From contig JAUWYR010000002.1 of NCBI GenBank assembly GCA_030615745.1, positions 27,470-91,469 of the forward strand: a stretch of 64,000 nt of DNA, read 5' to 3'. The translations under genes and the position numbers were made by a program. Shown here in pieces: positions 34,134 to 43,630 of the stretch. Origin of the DNA: Candidatus Zixiibacteriota bacterium (GTDB lineage Bacteria; Zixibacteria; MSB-5A5; SM23-73-2). Positions within the stretch are counted from its first letter, which is position 1. Each line of letters opens with the position of its first letter. Below the pieces are notes generated by a model. The model was not told where the DNA came from. It was given only the letters and a program-made list of their open reading frames with translations, and searched no databases.

Positions 34134-36962
34134 TCAAATAAATAATGTTCCTTGGGCTTGGGCGATGATTTGATCACAAAGTCCCTGGCATAAAGGAACG
34201 AGTGCCTCAAATCCTAATCCCTGGTTATTCTTAAATAACCCTTCCGATAATAATAGATATTCCCACATCTGAGGTTGACTATAATCAGATGGAGAGAAAA
34301 CTGTTGAAGCCTGCTCACACCACGCCATCGCTGCTCGCACTTTTACTGCCACATTCGGACTACCTATGTCTTTGTCGGCTTTTGTTTCTACCAAATACAT
34401 TTTATCTTTTGTTTTTACAATAAAGTCTACTTCGTAATTTCTCAAAATACCTGTATGGTCTCGATATGTTATCTTCAATCTATGTCGCCTATCCAGTTTG
34501 GAATAGGAAAGAACTTCTGTTGAAGGATTAAGAATCTTAAGCATGAAATCTCGTTCAAAACCACCGCCTTTAATTTGGTAGCCAATCCGGGGATAGATAC
34601 TTTTATCAGTCTCTACAGATTTACTTTCTCTAACCATGACTCTTGGGACTTCCGACAGTTTCCCCCATACACCTTTTACCTCATATTTGTATCCTTCGAT
34701 TAATTTCACGATTGCTTGATTAATAGTTTGAACAATATGGTCATAGACAAGAATGTAATTCAAAACCGAGTAGTTCTCCTGCTTAGTAAAGTCGACAGAT
34801 TCACCAAAACAATAATCCGTAACATAATCATCTATAAGCTGGGCGATTTCTGCCTGCTTTGCAGTAAGAATTGATTCTTTACCTCTTGTCGCTACTGCTC
34901 TGGATGCTTGTCTCAGGAAATATGAATAATCAAAATACTCATTATCCAGTTTCCATGTCTTTGTTTTTTTACCGCTTTCCACATGTATTTCCTGAATTAT
35001 CAATTTTGAAAGCCAATTTTTCAGTTGCTGAAAATCACCGCTATATTTAGGAAGGCTACTAATGTCTATTTGTGAAAGTTCCGGCATGCGTCCTTCATCG
35101 AAAACTTGAATCGGCCAAGCAATATCATATTCCTTAATTCTTTCTGTTACTGCATCGACTGGCATTATATCACCAGTAGAAGTTGTACCACTGGAATCAC
35201 CACCACCTATGATGTATCCTTCTTGTTTCAGGCTCTCATAGAACTCACGGAATCTTGGATGTTCAACAACAAAAAGAAAGTCTAAAGAGTTGGAAGGTAT
35301 CTTATTTTTTCGGATTTCAAGGAAGGCTTCTTTCTTTGCTTCCTGCAATTCGGGGAAACCATATCCAGGGAACATAAGTCTCAAACCTCTCCCTACAATC
35401 TGCTCTAAAAGAAGATCTGCCTCAGTTGCCCTTAAAACCACAGTTACACAGATATTGTTTTTGTCAAACCCTTCCCGCAGCATCAGCACAGAGACAACCA
35501 CCCTGAGCGAATCATCATCAATATCAATTCTATCAAGCCTTTTCCTAGCGTTTTCCAGAGTGGTGCCGTGCCTCGCCTCGGTAAGGTCAGAGTGAATTAC
35601 CATTACTTGGTCATCATCATAGTAGTTTCCATTCTCATCAGTTAGTGTGGCGAAATGGTCTTTGGTCAAATCTGCAACTCTTGTGTCTTCACATAGCACC
35701 ATCATTACAGGTTTTTTCTCAAGTCCTTTTTGCTTAAACTCCGAAGCTAATTGTTCCAGTTTCAAACGACCGATTTCCAAGAGAAGTTTCTGACCAGCAG
35801 AAAGAGACTTAATTTCACCACGTCGATGTCCCCCTTCAGGCTCGTATCTCTCTGCCCGAAAGTCAAGATCATCCAATGACTCACCGCCAATAGACTGACG
35901 CTCTTCCAGAAAGAGTTGTTTAACTAACATATCCTGCATTGCTGTTCTCAACTCGTAGTCATAGACAATATGAGGAAAGTATTCTCTCTTCTCAGCACTT
36001 CCATAAAATGGAGTTGCCGAGTAGTCTATTTGGATAAATGGTCCAAAGCCATCTTCGTGACGTTCTTTTAATCTCTCGTAAAGTGCATTCATAAACTGGC
36101 GCCAGACCAATTCTTCTCCAGTAGCAGTTTTTTTTCCATGAACATGATGAGCCTCGTCATTCATTACAATCAGATCAGGATATTGTGAAAGAAAATCGAG
36201 GATAATTTCCCCTCGGGGCATCTCCTCCACATCCTCACCAGTATACTGAGCCCAGAGATTCTGGGCACCGGTCTTAAGGCGAAACTGCTGCCAGTTTGTA
36301 ATATAGACAAAAGGACCATCCGGAGGAGTTGTGTTGGAATTAACATCTTGCGGTTCAAATATCTCCCAATGGAATCTATCTCTCCAACGTGCTCCTTCTG
36401 GCATAAATAAAGAAAGTTTATAATCAGAGGTCTCTGGATTTCGATTCCCGGTTTTAAGGTCTCTCTTACCTCTAAAAGAATCAAGTAGTCGATCCAAGAC
36501 TTCACGTCCTGGGGTAACTACCAGAAAACGAAAAGAATAATTACCTTTTTCGTCATTTATCTTATTGAAATACTGCCAGATAAGTAAAGCCGCCAAGACC
36601 CAGGTTTTGCCTGAACCTGTTGCCATTTTTACAGCATATTTTGGAAACGATATAGTTTCAACTTCCTGTTTTAAGGGAAGGTGTAGGTAAAGTGTTTCGG
36701 GTGCTACTCGTTCAAAAAGTCCCTGCAAATTTCCTGGATTTAATATCTCATAACAATAGACTATTGTCTCAATTGCTTGCTTTTGACAGGGGTAAAAACA
36801 TTCTCCACCCTCTGCATCCCGATTAAACCAGTAATTAAAAAGTTCAAGTGTAGTCTGGGTAATACCCGGCCAACCCTCGTCAACCCAGGCTTTAACCTCT
36901 CCTTCTAGGACTTGAGCTAAATACATCTGAGAAAAAGCTTCGTTATCTTTTTTCTTAACCAT
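34134..36962 (-). CDS. res: Type III restriction enzyme, Res subunit
   Basis: A 942-residue superfamily 2 helicase-nuclease. Walker A is ATGSGKT (114-120), the DEAH-like box is NDEAHH, and motif VI appears as QIVGRGLRLMFPG. In the C-terminal third, YEVDFIVKTKDKMYLVETKAD is the PD-(D/E)XK nuclease (D...E-x-K). With Mod it cuts between two head-to-head recognition sites. Length and domain order are normal, so it should be active. It follows mod by 8 bp on the same strand. Confidence 0.93.
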   Translation of the reverse strand: MVKKKDNEAFSQMYLAQVLEGEVKAWVDEGWPGITQTTLELFNYWFNRDAEGGECFYPCQKQAIETIVYCYEILNPGNLQGLFERVAPETLYLHLPLKQEVETISFPKYAVKMATGSGKTWVLAALLIWQYFNKINDEKGNYSFRFLVVTPGREVLDRLLDSFRGKRDLKTGNRNPETSDYKLSLFMPEGARWRDRFHWEIFEPQDVNSNTTPPDGPFVYITNWQQFRLKTGAQNLWAQYTGEDVEEMPRGEIILDFLSQYPDLIVMNDEAHHVHGKKTATGEELVWRQFMNALYERLKERHEDGFGPFIQIDYSATPFYGSAEKREYFPHIVYDYELRTAMQDMLVKQLFLEERQSIGGESLDDLDFRAERYEPEGGHRRGEIKSLSAGQKLLLEIGRLKLEQLASEFKQKGLEKKPVMMVLCEDTRVADLTKDHFATLTDENGNYYDDDQVMVIHSDLTEARHGTTLENARKRLDRIDIDDDSLRVVVSVLMLREGFDKNNICVTVVLRATEADLLLEQIVGRGLRLMFPGYGFPELQEAKKEAFLEIRKNKIPSNSLDFLFVVEHPRFREFYESLKQEGYIIGGGDSSGTTSTGDIMPVDAVTERIKEYDIAWPIQVFDEGRMPELSQIDISSLPKYSGDFQQLKNWLSKLIIQEIHVESGKKTKTWKLDNEYFDYSYFLRQASRAVATRGKESILTAKQAEIAQLIDDYVTDYCFGESVDFTKQENYSVLNYILVYDHIVQTINQAIVKLIEGYKYEVKGVWGKLSEVPRVMVRESKSVETDKSIYPRIGYQIKGGGFERDFMLKILNPSTEVLSYSKLDRRHRLKITYRDHTGILRNYEVDFIVKTKDKMYLVETKADKDIGSPNVAVKVRAAMAWCEQASTVFSPSDYSQPQMWEYLLLSEGLFKNNQGLGFEALVPLCQGLCDQIIAQAQGTLFI

Positions 36963-36970
36963 AGTATCTC

Positions 36971-38965
36971 CTACACTTCAATTGTTGCTCCTGCATCGTT
37001 ACCAAAGATATCTACTACACGCACAGCAATGGTTCTCTTTTTTTTCTTATCTAATGTTTCTGTTGCTGCAGTTGGCACTGTTTTAGCTTTTTTACCATTA
37101 CCTCTAAATGCTTGCCACCCGCTTTTGAAAGTAAATCCATCATAATCCCAATCAACTGCCCAGTAATCTATTAATACGGCAAAATTATCCTTGGCAAGTT
37201 TCATTAGTGCATTGTAAGTCTCTTGTTCTTTCTTTGATGTATGGCTAACGGGGATATCCATCAACACATATCGCTTTATGGCAAGCCTTATCTGAACCTT
37301 TCCGTCTTCTAAGTCTTTCATCTCTGGCTCATTCATCCGCAGATAAGGTCTTTCATAAAAACGCACCTTGTCAGCAAGTGCTTCAATATCTTCTTCAGTT
37401 TTGGCTTTCTTAAGGTAATCATATATGTCTGGAGGAATATCCCGGCTCTCAATTTGAACTTTCAATTTATCTCTTAAGGCACTCTTACGGGACTCTAATG
37501 CTTGATGGTAATTATATTCATAATCCCAGCCAAGTATAACTAATCTTCTGTAACCTCTGCCGTCTAATTTTTGTGCCTGAAGTGCAAGCTCTTCTGCTTT
37601 CTTTGCAGTAATGGGGCGGTCGGGATAACCAACATATATCAATTCCTCAATGTCATTTACCTTACGAACACCAAGACCGCTTGTTTTATCTCTCGGAGTT
37701 GCACCGTAAAGTTTCAGAATCAGATGTTGCATCTCCCAGATTCTACCGCCAGTAAGATAAATCATTTCTCGCTGATAATTGCCGATATTTTCAATTAGAA
37801 ATGGCTTTGCCTGCTGTTCCACAAGACGAGCACGAGTTACCTGAATTCCAACTTTACCAAGTTCACAACCGATCCAGCGACGATTAAGTTTTTCTGCAAC
37901 AGCAAGGGTAGTACCTGAACCGGAGAAGAAGTCGGCAACAAGGTCGCTTTCGTTAGATGAGGCTTTGAGGATGCGTTCAAGAAGTGCAGAGGGCTTTTGG
38001 GTGTTGAATCCCGTATTCTCTGATGCACTGGCAGCCAAACCCAACGAGGCGATGTCATCCCACACGTCAGCAAGTTTCTTGTGACGGATGACATTTCCCT
38101 GTTCATCGGTGTGAACGAAGTGCTTTATCCTTATTTTCCCGCTTGACGTTCTTAGAACTCTTCCTTCGGCTTCTAATCTTCTTACGCTTTCCGCGGAATA
38201 GTCGCCTTTTGGAGTTGTATAGAAATATCTACCTTGATCATCCCGACGGTAATGAGTTTTCGCCAACGGTTCTTTTTTCTCAAAGTACATCTCTCCACCA
38301 AACACAGCGTCTGCATCCTTAGCGTATCTCAATATTATGTCGTGTTTCGTTGCAAACCGAACTGGGCTTGGAGACTGAGGACCTTCATACCGCCATACAA
38401 CTTCGTTCAGAAAGTTAGCCTTGCCAAAGATTTCGTCTAAGACTACCTTCACATAGTGCCCAACGTGCCACGCAATGTGTAAGTATAGGCTCCCATCTTC
38501 CGCCAGCAATCGTTTCATAAGCTGCAACCTTGGATAAAGCATATCAAGATAAGAATCAGTGCCACCTGCCCAGGTATCTTTGTAGGCAAGGCGTTCAATC
38601 ACAGAGGGTTCTTTAGTAAACTCATTCCCTTCTATTGTCATCTTGTGAGAATAATCTGCTTTGCTGTCAAAAGGCGGGTCAATATAGATAAGATTTATTT
38701 TCCCTTCATACCCTTGTGCAAGAAGTGCCTGCATTGCCAGAAGATTATCGCCCCAAATAAGACGATTCATTTTTTGCTTATCAATGTCTTCTTCGCCAAA
38801 TAAACCGTCTCGGAAAGATAGAGGAAGTTGTCCAGCTTGCTGGGGATTAGGAATTACCACCTCTGCAGTTTGAAATTCTATATCTTTTGGGTTAGGAGCT
38901 CTTCTGGGTTTCGTATCCCACACTAACCTTGCAGAATCTTTTTTTCTATGTTGATTATTAGCCAT
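36971..38965 (-). CDS. mod: Type III DNA-methyltransferase, Mod subunit
   Basis: A 664-residue beta-class N6-adenine methyltransferase. The catalytic DPPF (96-99) comes before the SAM-binding FSGSGTT (near 345), the order expected for this class. IDPPFDSKADYSHK and HIAWHVGHYVKVVLDEIFG are typical of Mod. The region between the motifs is probably the target-recognition part. No long simple-sequence tract that would cause phase variation is visible in the gene. The ATG at 38965 has the site GGGAG. Confidence 0.93.
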   Translation of the reverse strand: MANNQHRKKDSARLVWDTKPRRAPNPKDIEFQTAEVVIPNPQQAGQLPLSFRDGLFGEEDIDKQKMNRLIWGDNLLAMQALLAQGYEGKINLIYIDPPFDSKADYSHKMTIEGNEFTKEPSVIERLAYKDTWAGGTDSYLDMLYPRLQLMKRLLAEDGSLYLHIAWHVGHYVKVVLDEIFGKANFLNEVVWRYEGPQSPSPVRFATKHDIILRYAKDADAVFGGEMYFEKKEPLAKTHYRRDDQGRYFYTTPKGDYSAESVRRLEAEGRVLRTSSGKIRIKHFVHTDEQGNVIRHKKLADVWDDIASLGLAASASENTGFNTQKPSALLERILKASSNESDLVADFFSGSGTTLAVAEKLNRRWIGCELGKVGIQVTRARLVEQQAKPFLIENIGNYQREMIYLTGGRIWEMQHLILKLYGATPRDKTSGLGVRKVNDIEELIYVGYPDRPITAKKAEELALQAQKLDGRGYRRLVILGWDYEYNYHQALESRKSALRDKLKVQIESRDIPPDIYDYLKKAKTEEDIEALADKVRFYERPYLRMNEPEMKDLEDGKVQIRLAIKRYVLMDIPVSHTSKKEQETYNALMKLAKDNFAVLIDYWAVDWDYDGFTFKSGWQAFRGNGKKAKTVPTAATETLDKKKKRTIAVRVVDIFGNDAGATIEV

Positions 38966-38990
38966 AGTAATCTCCCTACTTTTTAGTCCT

Positions 38991-39116
38991 TTAGATATTC
39001 TTAATATTTTTCAAGCCAATTTTATCAGCCATTTCCAACTGAGCAAATTGTCCTTGAGTAAGGTCAAGCTTTTTCCTGAGTTCTTTAATCAAATTTGATA
39101 CATCTTTATTTTTCAT
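38991..39116 (-). pseudogene. XRE-type helix-turn-helix stub upstream of mod
   Basis: A 41-codon open frame beginning MKNKDVSNLIKELRKKLDLT and continuing QGQFAQ. This is the first half of an XRE/Cro helix-turn-helix. It then loses the recognition helix and ends ADKIGLKNIKNI. It sits directly before mod on the same strand, where a controller protein would be expected, and looks like a decayed regulator. Confidence 0.6.
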
Positions 39117-39267
39117 GACTGTACTCGAGACAATATTCAACGTATAAGATTCTATGAAGTATTATATAGAATTTTAATGCAAAGTCAAAACTTTTTGTTT
39201 TGGTTGTCAATAGGGGCTAAAGGAGCAAGTGATATTGTCCGTGCTTCTAGATGTAATACGTGAAAAT

Positions 39268-39281
39268 TCCCGATTTAAAAA
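39268..39281. repeat. Right direct repeat flanking the type III R-M island
   Basis: TCCCGATTTAAAAA, the second copy of the 33728 sequence. It lies nine bases before the DUF2007-like gene. Confidence 0.5.
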
Positions 39282-39290
39282 AAGATAATA

Positions 39291-39539
39291 ATGGGAAAAC
39301 AAAAAGGCAGACCAATAAAATATGTTCCTTTGAGAACCCTTCCTTCACGGCTTTATGCTTTGATGTTGAAGGAAGCATTAGCAAAACATAAAATTCCATC
39401 GATAGTCAAAGGTGATGATGTGGGGATTATGTTAGGCAGTTATTCTACCACCTCCCCGGTTGAGGTTTCCATCTGGGTTCCTGAAAAGGACAAAAAAAGA
39501 TGTGAAGAGATAGCTGATCAGATGTTCGACCATATATGA
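39291..39539 (+). CDS. DUF2007-like small protein
   Basis: An 82-residue protein. The order is VPLRTLPSRLYALMLKEALAKHKIPSIVKGDD, then VEVSIWVPEKDKKRCEEIADQM. This matches the fold of DUF2007 (putative signal-transducing, PII-like) proteins: a helix that scans for a residue pair, then a strand and a helix. Role unknown. A family A repeat starts three bases after its stop, followed by a strong terminator at 39580-39607, so it is a single-gene unit. Confidence 0.7.
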   Translation: MGKQKGRPIKYVPLRTLPSRLYALMLKEALAKHKIPSIVKGDDVGIMLGSYSTTSPVEVSIWVPEKDKKRCEEIADQMFDHI

Positions 39540-39542
39540 TTT

Positions 39543-39561
39543 TCGGTATCGATCAAGAGAT
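39543..39561. repeat. Interspersed repeat family A, exact 19-mer, after the DUF2007-like gene
   Basis: TCGGTATCGATCAAGAGAT, here in the 3' untranslated region. Confidence 0.85.
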
Positions 39562-39579
39562 TTGTTCTTTTTCTGGTCA

Positions 39580-39607
39580 AAGCCCCGTTTTTAATCGGGG
39601 TTTTTTT
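39580..39607 (+). terminator. Intrinsic terminator
   Basis: A hairpin AGCCCCG...CGGGG (stem 39583-39587 with 39596-39600) followed by seven T residues. Confidence 0.85.
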
Positions 39608-39726
39608 ATTTTAGATAATACAAAAAATAGGATAAATACCGATAATAAAATGAAGAGTAAGCAGTAGACAGTAGGCAGATGAGATTTTTGGAGTGTCAAG
39701 CTTTAGCTTGACTGGATAGTGGCTCT

Positions 39727-39760
39727 TGTTAGTGCGGGAAATCCAATTCCCGCACTAACA
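39727..39760. repeat. Hairpin repeat of the TGCGGGAA family
   Basis: TGTTAGTGCGGGAA against TTCCCGCACTAACA, a perfect 14-bp stem with a short loop. It is related to the elements at 14211 and 58090. Confidence 0.8.
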
Positions 39761-39787
39761 TAAACATATTCTCAAAATAGTGTTTTT

Positions 39788-41503
39788 ATGGAAGAGTTAG
39801 AGATCAAAAAAGAAAGGCTCGAAAAGGAACAAGAGATAAACGAAGCAAAAAAGCTTTTGGATTTTTTTCTAAAAGCTTTGAAAAACATAATGATCTATCC
39901 TGAGGATAATCCTATCCCTTTTGAATTCAAAAAAGGTCTTTACAAAAAATTCAAAGATTTTTTAGAAAAAAATGGTGAATTTAAAATTCAGGTCGATTCA
40001 ACCAATCTTTTATATCAAAATGAAGTGATCTATCATGATCAATCAAAAGATGTGCGTATGCATCAAGAGAAAAGCATCGCTTTCTTTATATATAGAGATG
40101 GTATAAGGGAGATAAAATTTGAGATGGGTCTTCCTGAGAAGGAGTTGAACTCTTTTTTAGAAATATTAAAATTAGTAGTAAAAAGGCTTGTGCCAGAGGA
40201 TGATCTGGTAACTTTATTATGGGGCAAAGACTTTAATTTCATAAAATATGAGGTAGTGGATGAAATTTTAGCTGAGGAGCTTTCTTATTCCACTCAGGTT
40301 TTTTCTCAGCCCGACTTCGAGAAGCTATATCACTCCGAGATAGACCTTCCTGAAACAGAAGAGGAGAAAAAAGTTAAGGGGGAAAAGGTTAAAATCTTTG
40401 TAGAAAATATCAAAGCATTTGCAGAAGGAGAAATAACTGATCTTAACAAGCTTTTAGCTATGGATCAAAAATATCACCCTTTGGAGGCAACCATCTCTGT
40501 TTTTATTGAGATTCTGAATCAGGAAGAGCTTCCAGACTTTTATGAAATGGTGGGTCTGATCGAAAAAGGATTGGATTTGCTTATAGAGACATACGATTTC
40601 GCTTCTACTTATAAGATAATTGAGGCGATCAAGCAGGTGGAGCAGAGGTTTTCAGGGATTTCGAAAGAGAGGTCCGAGAGATTGAAGATTGCAGTAGAAA
40701 GGGCAGGTGATAAAAGAAGGATAGAGATTATTGGCGAGATACTTAACCGGGAAAAGAAAGTTGACCTTTTTTCTGTTCAGGATTATCTTTGTTCCCTTTA
40801 TTGGAATTCCATCTCAAATTTAATTAATATTTTGGGGGAGTTAAAGACCTTTTCAGCACGAAAGATGGTTTGTCGAGTATTGGAGAAATTCGGCAGGGAA
40901 AATCTCGAGTTGGTGGGAAAGGGAGTATTTGATTCCCGCTGGTATGTTGTGAGAAATATTTTATGGGTCTTAGGTGAGATTGAAGATAGGAGAGGGGTCG
41001 AATTTGTAAATTTTGCCCTAAAACATGAAGATGTCAGGGTTCGCAGGGAAGCGATCAGGATTTTGGAAAAAATTGGAGATTCTAACTCTGGCACTGCTTT
41101 AATTCCTCTTTTGGATTATGATTTTAATAAAATTCGCATAATGGCAGTTAAGCTTTTAGCCAAATGGAAGGTCAAAGAGGCTATAAAACCTTTGCTGGAG
41201 ATAGCTGAAAAGAAGGAGTTTCATAATATAGATATTGAGGAGAAAAAGGAGCTGCTTTTAGCTTTAGCAATAATTGGCCGAGACGAAATAATACCCTTTT
41301 TTAGAAAGCTTTTGAGGAAAAGGGCTTTTTTTAATCGGGAAAAAAAGATCGAAACTAAAATCCTGGCGATAAAAGCCCTGGGAGCATTAAATTTTTTAAA
41401 GGCAAAAAATTTATTGACGGAGATTAAAACCAAAAGGAATAAGACCTTAAAGGAAGCATCAGCTAAGGCCTTAGCAAAATTAGAGTTGCTACCAAAAATT
41501 TAG
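39788..41503 (+). CDS. HEAT-repeat protein
   Basis: A 571-residue soluble protein. The N-terminal 180 residues form a module also seen, in weaker form, at the start of the HD-GYP protein downstream: a helix with the IYPEDN pattern, then strand VDSTNLLYQNEVIY. The C-terminal half is HEAT-like helical repeats (for example WVLGEIEDRRGVEFVNFALKHEDVRVRREAIRILEKIG). At about residues 89-96 a family A repeat is translated (VRMHQEKS) in the loop before FFIYRDGIREI. It overlaps no gene and is 14 bp before the HD-GYP gene, so the two are probably one operon and may form one signalling unit. Confidence 0.8.
   Translation: MEELEIKKERLEKEQEINEAKKLLDFFLKALKNIMIYPEDNPIPFEFKKGLYKKFKDFLEKNGEFKIQVDSTNLLYQNEVIYHDQSKDVRMHQEKSIAFFIYRDGIREIKFEMGLPEKELNSFLEILKLVVKRLVPEDDLVTLLWGKDFNFIKYEVVDEILAEELSYSTQVFSQPDFEKLYHSEIDLPETEEEKKVKGEKVKIFVENIKAFAEGEITDLNKLLAMDQKYHPLEATISVFIEILNQEELPDFYEMVGLIEKGLDLLIETYDFASTYKIIEAIKQVEQRFSGISKERSERLKIAVERAGDKRRIEIIGEILNREKKVDLFSVQDYLCSLYWNSISNLINILGELKTFSARKMVCRVLEKFGRENLELVGKGVFDSRWYVVRNILWVLGEIEDRRGVEFVNFALKHEDVRVRREAIRILEKIGDSNSGTALIPLLDYDFNKIRIMAVKLLAKWKVKEAIKPLLEIAEKKEFHNIDIEEKKELLLALAIIGRDEIIPFFRKLLRKRAFFNREKKIETKILAIKALGALNFLKAKNLLTEIKTKRNKTLKEASAKALAKLELLPKI
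40053..40070. repeat. Interspersed repeat family A (short form) inside the HEAT gene
   Basis: TGCGTATGCATCAAGAGA joins the two ends of the longer elements at 921 and 29979. In frame. Confidence 0.65.
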
Positions 41504-41517
41504 TTAAATCTTTTACC

Positions 41518-42990
41518 ATGGGAAAAGAGACTTCAACAAAATCTTCAGATAAAAAGTTTTTAGATAGACAAGAAGAAACCCTTCTTCAGAAAGGGAAAGA
41601 GCTTGTAAGTCAGCTTCATGCCTCGATAAAAACTGCGCAAATTTATGAGCAAAATAACGAGATGTTTATAAAGCAAAGCAGAAAACTTTTTGATCTGATA
41701 TCGGAGCTTATTCAAAAAGAAGGGGAGATATTGTTGGTCTCAAAAGAGGGGTATTTGTTTTTAAACGATCTTAGGTTGAAATTCGATTTGGAAAAATATG
41801 CGGGAAGTAAATTTATAATGGAGATTTTTGAGAGATTTGATATGGAAAAAATTTCAATTGAGGAGGGGGTCACATCGAGTGAACTCGACAGCTTCGTTTA
41901 TCTTTTTGGTCATCTGAATCCTGAAGAAAAGGACATCTTCGATCTTTTCGAGGAAAAGATTCACAAGCTTGGTATATCCCATATAAAAGTTGAGAGGATA
42001 CCTCTTTTCAAAAAGGAGTCTTATAAGAAGTCCTTGCAAGAAAACAAAAGATTAGCAAAAAAGACTTTTTTCAACGCAGTAACAGTTGTCAGGGAGGCTA
42101 TGTCGAGTTTGGAATCTCGCAAGACAGTCAACATCGTCAGGGTTAAAAGGATGGTTCAATCTTTGGTCGATTTGATAATGGAGGATGAGGGAACTTTTTT
42201 GGAGTTAACTGCTCTTAAAAATTTCGATGAATATACTTATATACATTCAGCAGATGTATGTGTTTTATCCATTATGTGTGGTGTGAGATTAGGACTTGAG
42301 AAAAATAAATTATGTGAGCTTGGTTTTGCCGCTTTATTTCATGATCTGGGGAAGGTCAGACTCCCCTATGAATTGATTAATAAGCCTGCTGAATACGATG
42401 ACTCCGAATGGGTCCAGATAAGGCGTCATCCTGAGTTGGGGGTCAAGACAATTTTATCCTTTCGGAGACTCGATGACTACTCGATGAGAGCAATATTGGT
42501 TGCTTTTGAGCATCACCTAAATCTGGATTTGTCCGGATATCCAAAGGTTTCAAAAAAAAGGGATTTGAATCTTTTCTCAAGAATAGTGAGCATCGCCGAT
42601 GCTTATGATGCTATGACCTCAGGAAGGGTATATATTAAAACATCATACTCCCCGGATGAGACTTTGAAAAGAATGTTTTATCGCTCTGGTATCTTTTATG
42701 ATCCGGTATTGCTTAAGGTTTTCATAAACGTTGTAGGGGTATATCCGGTGGGCACTCTGGTTGTTTTAGATACCGGGGAGATAGGGGTAGTATGTGGTAT
42801 TAACTCGGAGGATTTAGCCCGTCCCAGAGTTAAAATAATTGCGGACAGATACGGTGAAAAAAAGGAATATAAGGTGGTGGACTTAAGGAAATTCGATGAG
42901 ACAAGAAACGAATACCACTTTTCAATTGTGCAAACTTTAGACCCGCAAAGATACAAAATCGACATCTCACAATATCTTGCAGTCGAGTGA
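41518..42990 (+). CDS. HD-GYP domain protein
   Basis: A 490-residue protein. The C-terminal HD-GYP domain shows FHDLGKVRLP (HD at about 275-276), RRHPELG, EHHLNLDLSGYP (HH and GYP present) and IVSIADAYDAMTS. Such domains usually hydrolyse cyclic di-GMP or a related dinucleotide. The N-terminal half is a helical and beta module similar in pattern to that of the preceding HEAT gene. No receiver or membrane segment is seen. A last small domain follows the GYP part (VVLDTGEIGVVCGIN). Confidence 0.85.
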   Translation: MGKETSTKSSDKKFLDRQEETLLQKGKELVSQLHASIKTAQIYEQNNEMFIKQSRKLFDLISELIQKEGEILLVSKEGYLFLNDLRLKFDLEKYAGSKFIMEIFERFDMEKISIEEGVTSSELDSFVYLFGHLNPEEKDIFDLFEEKIHKLGISHIKVERIPLFKKESYKKSLQENKRLAKKTFFNAVTVVREAMSSLESRKTVNIVRVKRMVQSLVDLIMEDEGTFLELTALKNFDEYTYIHSADVCVLSIMCGVRLGLEKNKLCELGFAALFHDLGKVRLPYELINKPAEYDDSEWVQIRRHPELGVKTILSFRRLDDYSMRAILVAFEHHLNLDLSGYPKVSKKRDLNLFSRIVSIADAYDAMTSGRVYIKTSYSPDETLKRMFYRSGIFYDPVLLKVFINVVGVYPVGTLVVLDTGEIGVVCGINSEDLARPRVKIIADRYGEKKEYKVVDLRKFDETRNEYHFSIVQTLDPQRYKIDISQYLAVE

Positions 42991-43099
42991 TAATATTACC
43001 AGAGTCTCATTTTGATTTTTGGTCAGTTTCTGTGCAAAAAAAAGGAATTCCCAACAGAAAAAGCAGATTACGAAAATGTGAGGGATGCAATAAAAATTT

Positions 43100-43630
43100 T
43101 TAGAAATTATAATTTATTAAAAGATTAATTCTTTTATCGTAAGGTTGTAAAGCTAACCCCACCTCCAAATCCTTCATCTTTATCTTATCGAAATTGTAAA
43201 GGTGAGCGTCCACATAAGCATCAAACATGCTTATAAAAATTATTCCTGATACGACCCATAAATATAGGTTTCTTGTGTCACGATGATACTGATAGAGGTC
43301 AAACTGGTAGAGGGAATCTACAAAGTTTTTGGCGTTTTTAAAATTTTTTTCGGATTTGTCAGTTTTTATCCATTCGTCCAAGGCTAAGATGATATAGCTT
43401 GTCTCAAATCCGAAGGCTACTATCGCTTTTAGATATTTTTCGTTATAAAACTGCCCCCATCCAGGAAAAGTAACTGACCTTAATAATGCTCCCATTGGTG
43501 ATTTATGCTTTAAAGTGCTATCACAGGACGCAAAAAAGATTTTTTTTTCATTTTTGGCAAAGACCTTTTGAAAAGAAAAGAGGCTTAAAATTATAAGTGT
43601 GTTCAGAAAAAAAATTATCATTTTTTTCAT
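43100..43630 (-). CDS. DUF5683 membrane protein
   Basis: A 176-residue protein on the minus strand. A signal peptide (hydrophobic about 4-20) is followed by the DUF5683 signature: KSPMGALLRSVTFPGWGQFYNEKYLKAIV. A second hydrophobic segment (LYLWVVSGIIFISMFDAYVDAHL) precedes a tail ending NLLINYNF, with an aromatic last residue. I use the ATG at 43630 rather than 43666, because it starts the signal peptide. The family is common in Bacteroidota-like and related bacteria; function unknown. Confidence 0.8.
   Translation of the reverse strand: MKKMIIFFLNTLIILSLFSFQKVFAKNEKKIFFASCDSTLKHKSPMGALLRSVTFPGWGQFYNEKYLKAIVAFGFETSYIILALDEWIKTDKSEKNFKNAKNFVDSLYQFDLYQYHRDTRNLYLWVVSGIIFISMFDAYVDAHLYNFDKIKMKDLEVGLALQPYDKRINLLINYNF

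Noticed and set aside
42991..43099. Open frame ending in RDAIKIFRNYNLLKD after the HD-GYP gene
   Set aside because: No start codon or ribosome-binding site, and no recognisable family. Perhaps the tail of a lost gene.
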